Origin: Alphaproteobacteria bacterium UBA6187 | GTDB lineage: Bacteria > Pseudomonadota > Alphaproteobacteria > Rickettsiales > UBA6187 | NCBI GenBank assembly: GCA_002422795.1 | Contig: DITJ01000100.1 | Span: 1-14,115 of the forward strand | Reading direction: 5' to 3' | Length of the DNA stretch: 14,115 bases | In this document: positions 6,457-12,739 of the stretch, piece after piece | Numbering within the stretch: position 1 is the stretch's first letter | Layout: each line of letters starts with the position of its first letter | The notes under the pieces: model-generated | Told to the model about the DNA's origin: nothing | The model's input: the letters and a program-made list of their open reading frames with translations, nothing else | The model's database searches: none | Position numbers and translations under genes: made by a program

Positions 6457-7686
6457 ATGCTAAAAATATTTAAAGATAACCAGGAAAAAGAATCTTTAAA
6501 ACCGGAAAATGAAAAAATTGCAAATGATAATAAAGCTAAAAGTAAATTCCTTGCCAATATAAGCCATGAATTTAGAACCCCTTTAAATGGCATTATAGGG
6601 ATGTCGGAATTACTAAGCACCACGAACCTTGATTATAAACAGAAAAAATATGTGGGTATAATACATTCTTCAGGGCTATTGCTGCTGAACCTTATTAATG
6701 ATTTTCTGGATTTTTCAAAGATTGAGTCAGATAAATTGCAGCTTGAATATGAGCCAGTTGATTTGAATGTATTATTTACAGAGGTTATACAGATTTTAAT
6801 AGGTCGCGCCCAGGAAAATTCTGTTGAGCTTTCTTTCAATTGCCCTGAAAATATCCCGCTATTTATCTACACAGACCCGATAAGGTTAAAACAGATACTA
6901 ATTAATATTGTAGGAAATGCCATAAAACACACGCACCATGGCAATGTAGCTATTAGTATTATAAATATAAAGCAGACAGAACACGATATTGACCTGCGTT
7001 TTGAGATATCTGATACCGGGGTAGGCATCCCCAAAAATAAAATTTCACGCATATTTAAGAAACTCATGCAAATTGATTCTTCTACAGTATGGAATACTGG
7101 CAGCACAGGAGTTAACCTTGCTATATGTAAAAAACTTATTGAAATGATGGGTGGAAAAATTGGCGTATTAAGTACGGAGGATGTAGGCTCAACATTCTGG
7201 TTTGAAGTAACCTTTCCGTTGCAATTGCACGAAAAAAAGCAGGATAATTTTGCACCGGAAAATAATAATTTAAGAAAGAAAAGCATAACAACTTTTTCAC
7301 AATTTAATGCCTGCATACTTGTAGTAGAGGATTCAAAATCCAACCAGGATGTAGCAAAGCAGATGCTGGCAAGTTTCGGATGCACATCATATTTTGCTTA
7401 TGATGGCAAGAAATGTATAGAAATGCTGGAAAAAGACCCGCAGAAATACGACCTTGTTTTAATGGATTGCCAGATGCCGAATATGGATGGCTTTGATACC
7501 ACAAGGGAAATCAGGAAACATTCCTGGGGAAAAAATTTAAAAATATGTGCAATTACTGCCGATGCATTACCGGGTTATAGAGAAAAATGCATGGAAGCCG
7601 GTATGGATGATTATATGAGCAAGCCAGTAAGAATTACCGATTTTGAACGTGTGCTGAACAAATTTGTAGGAACCCTTAAAACATAA
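6457..7686 (+). CDS. Hybrid histidine kinase, HisKA-HATPase-REC, with altered ATP-lid motif
   Basis: A 409-aa cytoplasmic protein with a strong GGAGG before ATG 6457. It begins with a short basic/acidic stretch, then HisKA with H37 in ANISHEFRTPLNG and HATPase_c with N box NIVGNAIKHT and G1 DTGVGIP. The region that should be the G2 lid reads TGSTGVNLAI (214-223) where the paralogue upstream has GGSGLGLSI: the last glycine is N220, and the F box is FKKLMQID instead of FKKFTQID. ATP binding may therefore be weak or lost. The C-terminal receiver (residues ~286-405) looks intact: E291/D292, phospho-acceptor D337 (LMDCQMPNMDG), T367, K389 (MSKPV). It could act mainly as a phosphate acceptor or as a partner in heterodimers; that is inference. 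No HPt domain or DNA-binding domain is attached. Confidence 0.9.
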   Translation: MLKIFKDNQEKESLKPENEKIANDNKAKSKFLANISHEFRTPLNGIIGMSELLSTTNLDYKQKKYVGIIHSSGLLLLNLINDFLDFSKIESDKLQLEYEPVDLNVLFTEVIQILIGRAQENSVELSFNCPENIPLFIYTDPIRLKQILINIVGNAIKHTHHGNVAISIINIKQTEHDIDLRFEISDTGVGIPKNKISRIFKKLMQIDSSTVWNTGSTGVNLAICKKLIEMMGGKIGVLSTEDVGSTFWFEVTFPLQLHEKKQDNFAPENNNLRKKSITTFSQFNACILVVEDSKSNQDVAKQMLASFGCTSYFAYDGKKCIEMLEKDPQKYDLVLMDCQMPNMDGFDTTREIRKHSWGKNLKICAITADALPGYREKCMEAGMDDYMSKPVRITDFERVLNKFVGTLKT

Positions 7687-7797
7687 TTATGCACTGGCAT
7701 TATTTGCGTGGCGCATCGAATCTGCGATTATTTAAAATATTGTAAAGAAAGAACGGTTATCTAGCTCCCTTATTTTATGAAACATCTGGAAAAATTT

Positions 7798-7838
7798 ACG
7801 AGGCAACCTAATATTTCCCTCGTTTACTAAGTTTTTTT
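7798..7838 (+). terminator. Possible terminator after the kinase cluster
   Basis: ACGAGG (7798-7803) pairs with CCTCGT (7818-7823) across a 14-nt loop, followed 8 nt later by seven T (7832-7838). The stem is short and the T-run is not adjacent, so this is weak. Confidence 0.25.
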
Positions 7839-7859
7839 ATGCTAACTGGTGAATAATTA

Positions 7860-7874
7860 TGTTAACAGAGCCTA
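7860..7874 (+). repeat. 15-bp direct repeat, right copy
   Basis: TGTTAACAGAGCCTA, identical to 2479-2493, about 65 bp upstream of yciA. Both copies are followed within ~30 bp by AAATCAT, a short extension of the similarity. Confidence 0.45.
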
Positions 7875-7939
7875 GTAGCGCAATATAAAAATCATCAATG
7901 TTTGCTTAAGTTAAAATAATTTAAAGATAAGGTATATTT

Positions 7940-8308
7940 ATGCAAACAGAATGTATGATTAAAATTATTGCCATGCCAAAGGATGCAAATCCTGATGGAA
8001 ATATTTTCGGTGGATGGATAGTAAGCCACATGGACTTAGCAGGTGCAATACCAGCAAAAAGGCTGGCACAAAATAGTATTGCTACCGTAGCAATTGATAA
8101 TATAGTATTCCACAAGCCGGTATTTGTAGGTGATTGCCTGGAATGCCATGCATCTGTTGAAAAAATTGGCAATACCAGCGTTACTATACTTGTGGAGGCT
8201 TATGTTGAACGCAGGAATAACAACCATATCAGGGAAAAAGTAACAGAAGGCCGGTTTGTTTATGTGGCACTGGATGCCGATAGGAAACCAGTTAAAATTA
8301 AAAAGTAA
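7940..8308 (+). CDS. yciA: YciA-type acyl-CoA thioesterase (hotdog fold)
   Basis: A 122-aa cytoplasmic hotdog-fold thioesterase that hydrolyses acyl-CoA to free CoA and acid. The sequence follows YciA closely: MPKDANPDGNIFGGWIVSHM (residues 12-31), with N21 and D32 in the active-site helix region, then ATVAIDNIVFHKPVFVGD and a central strand with VTILVEAYVERR. Length is typical for a single-domain YciA. ATG 7940 is preceded by AAGATAAGG at good spacing. rimM starts 23 bp after the stop with the same orientation, so the two are probably co-transcribed. In the family the preferred substrates are short- to medium-chain acyl-CoAs; the substrate here is not evident from sequence. Confidence 0.92.
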   Translation: MQTECMIKIIAMPKDANPDGNIFGGWIVSHMDLAGAIPAKRLAQNSIATVAIDNIVFHKPVFVGDCLECHASVEKIGNTSVTILVEAYVERRNNNHIREKVTEGRFVYVALDADRKPVKIKK

Positions 8309-8331
8309 CTATATTAAATAAAAGGAATCCT

Positions 8332-8862
8332 ATGCAGGACGAAAAAAAACTTATCTGCGTTGCCGTTATAACCTCAGCGCATGGCATAAAAGGATCAGTA
8401 AAAATAAGGTCTTTCACGGAATATCCTACCGATATTGCCAATTACTCCCCATTATACGGAGCTGACGGCACAAGCAAGTATGAGATAAAAATACTTTCCG
8501 AAAATGGTGGTGTAATTATCGCTGAAATAAATGGTGTAAAAAGCAGAAATGATGCCGAAATGCTTGGTGGGACTGAGTTATTCATATATCGTGATATGCT
8601 GCCTGAAGCCGAAGAGGATGAATTTTACTACGAAGATTTGATAGGGCTGGATGTAAGGGCAACAGATAATGACAGAGTTATCGGCAATGTTACTGCAATT
8701 TATAACCATGGTGCCGGGGATATAATCGAAATAAAATTAAGCAAAAGCGGAAAAACAGAACTGCTGGCTTTTACAAAAGAAAATTTCCCTGAAGTATTCC
8801 TTGATGAAGGTTATATATTAATCAACTTCCCTGAGGTTGAGTTTCTGGATGAGGAAAAGTAG
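8332..8862 (+). CDS. rimM: 16S rRNA-processing protein RimM
   Basis: A 176-aa ribosome-maturation factor that assists 30S head assembly, binding S19 and the 16S 3' domain. The N-terminal RimM domain shows VAVITSAHGIKGSVKIRSF (residues ~9-27) and FTEYP; the C-terminal PRC-barrel (about 100-173) shows YYEDLIGLDV, GNVTAIYNHGAGDIIEI and FTKENFPEVFLDEGYILI. AAAGGA lies 5 nt before ATG 8332. It follows yciA by 23 bp. In many bacteria rimM sits in rpsP-rimM-trmD-rplS; none of those partners is next to it here. Its last ~120 bp recur in diverged form at 9741-9866, beyond an inverted prepilin-like gene. This copy carries the complete domain structure and looks functional. Confidence 0.95.
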   Translation: MQDEKKLICVAVITSAHGIKGSVKIRSFTEYPTDIANYSPLYGADGTSKYEIKILSENGGVIIAEINGVKSRNDAEMLGGTELFIYRDMLPEAEEDEFYYEDLIGLDVRATDNDRVIGNVTAIYNHGAGDIIEIKLSKSGKTELLAFTKENFPEVFLDEGYILINFPEVEFLDEEK

Positions 8863-8929
8863 CAGGATTCTTGTGAAACTATAGTGAATATAATTGCATA
8901 CCATGCTATTGTAGCAACAGGCGGAAATC

Positions 8930-9655
8930 CTACACTGGCTTATCTATCCAGAACCACATACGGCAACTTGGGATATTTGTAGTCATAACATAAGTTACGG
9001 AAGCCAAATTACCCGTAAATGCACGCAATTGCGAGGCACAATTAGTAGAGGAGGAATCACTATACACCATACCACGTGCAGGCAGGCCATCATCAATTTT
9101 GGCATCTATCGCATGTGCTTCTCTAGGGCGGATTACACCATAAAACCAGTTGTATGGACCTTGAATTGTTAAACTAATAGCATTAGCGGATGTGGTGCCG
9201 AAAATTCCATGGTTTTCATAGGCATTCGTAGCGTAATATCCTGCATTCCAATAAGCTTTTGGTACATTAATGCCAGGTACGGAGTTGGGTGTACCCTGAT
9301 CTGCACTAACATATCGCCCTTGTATTAAGCCAGATAATACAAGATGTTGCCAGAAAAGTAGATTTTCCGTCATATCGTTTGAACTATGAATAAGTTTGCC
9401 ATTTCCATTCCCGTTCGATGTACTCCAGTAATAGCTGGCACTAGCCATATCTCCAGGGAAGGCGCTATACTGCATTTTAAATGAATTCACAGCATATTTG
9501 TATTTATTGATATCGTTTATTACACTGCGTAATTGTGCTTGTTTAACCAGGCTTTTCCCTGCTGTTACCCCAGCCACAATCAAACCCATAACTGCAATCA
9601 CCGCGACAATTTCAACCAGAGTGAAGCCTTTTTTTGTTTTGTAATATTTCACCAT
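8930..9655 (-). CDS. Type IV prepilin-like protein (N-methylation motif)
   Basis: A 241-aa protein from ATG 9655; TTG 9664 is a less likely in-frame start. An AGG lies about 9 nt upstream of the ATG. The N-terminus is a classical class III (prepilin) signal: KTKKG | FTLVEIVAVIAVMGLIVAGV, with cleavage expected after G10, F11 as the first mature residue and E15 as mature Glu5, followed by a single hydrophobic helix. The mature part is rich in Asn, Ser, Tyr and Trp and has two Cys near the C-terminus (TNCASQL, PSCRMW) that could form a pilin-type disulfide loop. The substrate would need prepilin peptidase PilD and an assembly system, none of which is in this window. It converges on rimM and sits between rimM and the second rimM 3' end. 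It could be a pilin, pseudopilin or minor surface protein; which one cannot be told. Confidence 0.82.
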   Translation of the reverse strand: MVKYYKTKKGFTLVEIVAVIAVMGLIVAGVTAGKSLVKQAQLRSVINDINKYKYAVNSFKMQYSAFPGDMASASYYWSTSNGNGNGKLIHSSNDMTENLLFWQHLVLSGLIQGRYVSADQGTPNSVPGINVPKAYWNAGYYATNAYENHGIFGTTSANAISLTIQGPYNWFYGVIRPREAHAIDAKIDDGLPARGMVYSDSSSTNCASQLRAFTGNLASVTYVMTTNIPSCRMWFWIDKPV

Positions 9656-9740
9656 AAAAAACAACCTACAACTTGCATATCTCTATGTACTACTCAGTAT
9701 AGCAAAATACAAAGATAGATATATATTAAAAAAAAATATC

Positions 9741-9866
9741 TTAAATAAAAGCGGAAAAACAGAGCTGCTGGCTTTTACAAAAGAAAATTTCCCCAAAGTA
9801 TTCCTTGATGAAGGTTATATATTAATCAACTTCCCTGAGGTTGAGTTTCCGGATGAGAAAAAATAA
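9741..9866 (+). pseudogene. Second, diverged copy of the rimM 3' end
   Basis: Bases 9747-9866 align without gaps to 8743-8862, the last 40 codons of rimM including the stop, with 7 mismatches in 120 bp by hand count; all are transitions. The frame and a stop (TAA for TAG) are kept, and the encoded changes are E to K, L to P and E to K plus silent ones. Weaker identity (TTAA) extends to 9741. There is no start and no 5' part, so it is a fragment. It looks like a junction repeat left by insertion, or by recombination with a related rimM allele. Confidence 0.9.
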
Positions 9867-9989
9867 TCTCGCCTCCTTAGTAATCGCAAATCCTGAGCCT
9901 GCCCTGATTCTACAACTACCCTGCATGGCCGTATGTCCGTTACCGCCATTAAGTTTGCTAAAACCGAGATAGCATTCCGACACATAATC

Positions 9990-10018
9990 TTGACACACGC
10001 CACCAAATAACCTATAAT
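9990..10018 (+). promoter_or_regulatory. Consensus sigma70 promoter upstream of the effector-like gene
   Basis: TTGACA (9990-9995) and TATAAT (10013-10018) are separated by exactly 17 bp. Transcription would start near 10025, giving a leader of about 100 nt before ATG 10124. A full match at optimal spacing is unusual for any gene in this window. Confidence 0.75.
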
Positions 10019-10050
10019 AAACGCTAATACTTACCACCGAATATTATAGG
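10011..10050. promoter_or_regulatory. Inverted repeat over the -10 box and start site, operator-like
   Basis: CCTATAATA (10011-10019) and TATTATAGG (10042-10050) are perfect 9-bp inverted arms 22 bp apart; the left arm covers the -10 hexamer. It could be a repressor site. Further leader structure follows: GCCCATTTGGGC (10054-10065) is a small palindrome, and ACCGAATATT / AATATTTGGT could pair around it. Confidence 0.4.
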
Positions 10051-10123
10051 CTCGCCCATTTGGGCATTATTTCCTCGAATATTTGGTAAAAAAGCCAGCC
10101 ACTTAGTTTATGGGGTTGTTTGC

Positions 10124-11740
10124 ATGCCGACGTTTTTCAGTGATATTTATAATCAAGCTAGATATGGAGTCGCTTATGTTAGCTCATATTGCATGTCGAA
10201 GAATTTATCTATAACTAGTTCCAATCAAGCTGATTATATAGTAGATGGCCAATTACAGCAGGATAAAATACCGGCTTGGAAAGTTTACATTGCAATATTG
10301 GGGGATGTTAATCTTACCTCGGTTGCAGGGGTCACATTTCATGGCGTTGCTGACCTACACCACTGTAAAAGACTTACCTCGATTGAGGGGGGCATATTTC
10401 ATACTAATGCTAACCTAAGCAACTGTACCGGCCTTACCTCGGTTGCAGGGGCTACATTTAATGGCCATACTATCCTACGCGAATGTACCGGCCTTACCTC
10501 GGTTGATAGAGCTACGTTTAATGGCTATACCTCCCTATTCAACTGCACCAGTCTTACCTCACTTGAAGGCGCCACATTTAATGGCGATGTTAACCTAAGC
10601 GGCTGCACTGGTTTACTCCCAACAACTGAATTAATAAACCAGTTAGAGGCTATGGAAGCTCAAGGCAAAATAGTTACATGGCCTGAACATTTTAATCGTG
10701 GGAACTTGATTGATGGCGCGAAGGCCAGGCTTGACGCGACCATTCAGGCATATAGAGAAGCTAATCCTGAAGGTGCACCGGCAACTTCTTATTTATTTAA
10801 CAAATTTTTAAGTGAAGGTTTGGGGCAAAGGGATGGTAAGGCTGCGGTTGTTGCAAGCGTTAGCCCATTTCTTGAGCTTATAGAGGGCGAACCAAAACAC
10901 TTAGGTTGGGTAGAAGAAATTGCCAAACATTATTTGCAGGGATGCGTGAACCAGCCGGTTGCCGGTTTTTCAGAAATATCCGCCTGGGTTGCCATTGCGC
11001 AAAAAACCGAACTATCTGATAAACTAGAAGCAGCCCGCCAACTTATGGCCCTTGAGGAAGTTAAGCAATATGTAACAGCAAGCTCACCAGGCCAGGGATT
11101 GGAGGTTGAGGGCGGCAATGCTTTATTCCGCGAGGTCCATAAGCAACTGGTTGTATCAGGAATGGATCCATGGCCCGGAGTGCCAGGAAGCATAAGTTAT
11201 GAAGGGTCGATTAGAAATTGGTTAACAGATAATAAAATTACTGATGCCACTGAAAGAGTGGCGGAATCTAATACTAAACCTTTATCAGAAGTAGCTGATT
11301 ATTTGCTTAATATTCACCCCATAACCTGGAGTGCTACTGCTTTTCCTGAAAAAATAGCTGAAATTACAGCAAAGTATGCTTCTGAAAAAGAAGAGTTAGG
11401 TGAGTTAATTAGCAATGATGATGCCATACCGGATAAATACAAACCAAAAAACCCTGATGGCACTATTGATAACAGGCAATTAACAGCTGATGAGCGTGTA
11501 ACATTATTAAGCGATGCATATAAATCTATTGAGCTTGGAATAGGAGACGAAATAGCCGAGACTGTAAGGGAATTAACCATGGCTGCGGTTCAGCCTTTTA
11601 GCCAGCAAGCAATGCCTGCTATTTCAAATGGTGTATTGCAGAATGAAGAAAAATCAGAAGAAATAATACCTGCGAGTTTTGTGGATCGCTTACATGAAGA
11701 GCGGAAAGACGCTTCTAGCCCTCAGTTTGGTAGGAAATAA
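10124..11740 (+). CDS. Repeat protein with NEL-like (E3 ubiquitin ligase) C-terminal region, candidate effector
   Basis: A 538-aa protein with no signal peptide or membrane segment. Residues ~60-166 hold leucine-rich-like repeats of 20 aa with the pattern L-T-S-[VIL]-x-G-A-T-F-N-G-x-x-x-L-x-x-C-T-G, five full units plus a partial one. A linker (LINQLEAMEAQGKIVTWP) follows, then ~300 mostly helical residues. That region resembles by eye the NEL domain of IpaH/SspH/SlrP ligases: a Cys in LQGCVNQPVAGFSEI (C274) placed like the catalytic CxD motif, a following ARQLMALEEVKQYV, GNALFREVHKQL, and FPEKIAEITAKYASEKEE, in the same order as NEL helices. The usual Asp of CxD is Asn276. The gene stands alone behind a consensus promoter and looks richer in G+C than its neighbours. 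The NEL link is from memory and moderate; a repeat protein of other function is possible. The ribosome site is weak. Confidence 0.6.
   Translation: MPTFFSDIYNQARYGVAYVSSYCMSKNLSITSSNQADYIVDGQLQQDKIPAWKVYIAILGDVNLTSVAGVTFHGVADLHHCKRLTSIEGGIFHTNANLSNCTGLTSVAGATFNGHTILRECTGLTSVDRATFNGYTSLFNCTSLTSLEGATFNGDVNLSGCTGLLPTTELINQLEAMEAQGKIVTWPEHFNRGNLIDGAKARLDATIQAYREANPEGAPATSYLFNKFLSEGLGQRDGKAAVVASVSPFLELIEGEPKHLGWVEEIAKHYLQGCVNQPVAGFSEISAWVAIAQKTELSDKLEAARQLMALEEVKQYVTASSPGQGLEVEGGNALFREVHKQLVVSGMDPWPGVPGSISYEGSIRNWLTDNKITDATERVAESNTKPLSEVADYLLNIHPITWSATAFPEKIAEITAKYASEKEELGELISNDDAIPDKYKPKNPDGTIDNRQLTADERVTLLSDAYKSIELGIGDEIAETVRELTMAAVQPFSQQAMPAISNGVLQNEEKSEEIIPASFVDRLHEERKDASSPQFGRK
10321..10620 (+). 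repeat. Five tandem 60-bp in-frame repeats
   Basis: Units at 10321, 10381, 10441, 10501 and 10561 are each exactly 60 bp with no indels; a partial unit precedes them (about 10301-10320). Recurrent blocks are GGTTGCAGGGGCTACATTTA, ATGGC and GGCCTTACCTC. Each unit encodes one 20-aa leucine-rich-like repeat. The nucleotide-level similarity points to recent expansion. Confidence 0.9.
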
Positions 11741-11814
11741 TGAGCAATGAGATGCTTATTTGGGGGGATAACTAATAAATTCTTACCATATGTTTAGACA
11801 TAAACTGTTGTAAA

Positions 11815-11892
11815 GAAAGTATGAGTATATCCCCCCTAACCCTAGGCCTTTTCTTCTTTCCCCTTAAGGGAGAGGAAAGTATAATGAGTATA
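11815..11892. repeat. REP-like segment bounded by near-direct repeats
   Basis: GAAAGTATGAGTATA (11815-11829) and GAAAGTATAATGAGTATA (11875-11892) flank a segment with CCCCCTAACCCTAGG and an imperfect CCCCTTAAGGG hairpin. The CCCTAACCCTA core matches the repeat at 2302-2420. It lies in the convergent gap between the effector-like gene and sodB and may also serve as terminator. Confidence 0.45.
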
Positions 11893-11902
11893 CAAGCAAA
11901 AT

Positions 11903-12631
11903 CTAAGCCGCTTTTGCTTTCTTAGCGCTTGCATAGTTCTCGGCTGCAAATTCCCAGTTGGCAATTTTACCAAGGAATGTTGCTATATAATCAGGGCGCC
12001 TGTTCTGGAAATCCAGATAATAAGCATGCTCCCATACATCTATGGTAAGAAGTGCAGTATCACCGCTTGTAAGTGGGGTTTCTGCATTTGCAGTTTTTAC
12101 TATTTTAAGCTTGCCGCTTTTATCAAGCACCAGCCACGCCCAGCCGCTACCGAATTGGGTTGTTGCTGCGGTTGTAAATTCTTCCTTGAATTTATCGAAG
12201 CTTCCGAAATCTTCATTAATTTTAGAAGCAAGTTCACCGGATGGGTTGCCACCACCAACTGCTTTCATTGAATGCCAGAAGAAAGTATGGTTCCACACCT
12301 GCGCTGCATTATTAAATATAGGGCCTGAAGACTTCAGGATAATCTCTTCCAGTGACGCTTTTTCAAATTCAGTGCCAACAATAAGCTTATTCAAATTGGT
12401 AACATAAGCAGCATGGTGCTTGCCATGATGAAAGCTTAGTGTGTTTGCACTCATGTGTGGTTCAAGTGCATCTTGCGCGTATGGTAATTCTGGCAGTGTG
12501 AAAGTCATGTTATCCTCTTTTAGTTTATTATTGGTGTTTTTGCTACTAGCTGCAAATGCCGGGTTACAAAGTAATTGCGCTATAGCGCTAACACCTAGAA
12601 GTTTAATAAAGTTTCTTTTTGTTAAATACAT
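11903..12631 (-). CDS. sodB: Iron superoxide dismutase with signal-peptide-like N-terminal extension
   Basis: SodB converts superoxide to O2 and H2O2. The catalytic part starts at M42 (MTFTLPELPYAQDALEPHMS) and keeps the four metal ligands, in short-form numbering H27 (FHHGKHH), H74 (AAQVWNHTFFW), D157 and H161 (DVWEHAYYLDFQNRRPDY). Q70 and the DFQNRRPDY ending favour the Fe type. Ahead of it are 41 extra residues, MYLTKRNFIKLLGVSAIAQ then LLCNPAFA|ASS, that look like a signal peptide with a KR variant of the twin-arginine motif (TKRNFIKLL), probable cleavage after A27. The internal ATG (12508) has its own strong AGAGGA, so a 201-aa cytosolic form is likely as well. An unassisted start at 12631 (no Shine-Dalgarno) would give the exported 242-aa form. 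The extension is unusual for SodB; export is inferred. Confidence 0.93.
   Translation of the reverse strand: MYLTKRNFIKLLGVSAIAQLLCNPAFAASSKNTNNKLKEDNMTFTLPELPYAQDALEPHMSANTLSFHHGKHHAAYVTNLNKLIVGTEFEKASLEEIILKSSGPIFNNAAQVWNHTFFWHSMKAVGGGNPSGELASKINEDFGSFDKFKEEFTTAATTQFGSGWAWLVLDKSGKLKIVKTANAETPLTSGDTALLTIDVWEHAYYLDFQNRRPDYIATFLGKIANWEFAAENYASAKKAKAA
12506..12518 (-). promoter_or_regulatory. Internal ribosome binding site and second start within sodB
   Basis: On the minus strand AGAGGA (12518-12513) stands 4 nt before ATG (12508-12506), which opens the canonical SodB N-terminus. The site lies inside the codons for K-E-D-N of the longer frame. It decides whether the product carries the signal-like extension. 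Confidence 0.65.
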
Positions 12632-12654
12632 AAATATATTTGCTTATGCCAAGC

Positions 12655-12683
12655 AATCTAGTATCACAAACAATTACTTGCAA
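12655..12683 (-). promoter_or_regulatory. Possible sodB promoter
   Basis: On the minus strand TTGCAA (12683-12678) and TAGATT (12660-12655) are 17 bp apart, with a start near 12648, about 17 nt before ATG 12631. Both boxes are partial matches, so this is tentative. Confidence 0.3.
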
Positions 12684-12739
12684 TGGATTTATTAAAAATA
12701 TTATAATAGCTTATAGAGTATACAATGTAAGGATTCAAT

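Noticed and set aside
9822..10037. Overlapping minus-strand frames of 63 and 71 codons between the rimM tail copy and the effector
   Set aside because: They run through the rimM tail copy and the plus-strand consensus promoter, and show no family match or start signal.
10321..10620. CRISPR array or pentapeptide repeats as an explanation of the 60-bp periodicity
   Set aside because: The repeats are contiguous without spacers and in frame in one gene; the hydrophobic spacing does not follow a strict five-residue pattern.
12042..12407. 121-codon plus-strand frame opposite sodB
   Set aside because: Antisense to conserved SodB residues including metal ligands; no start signal.
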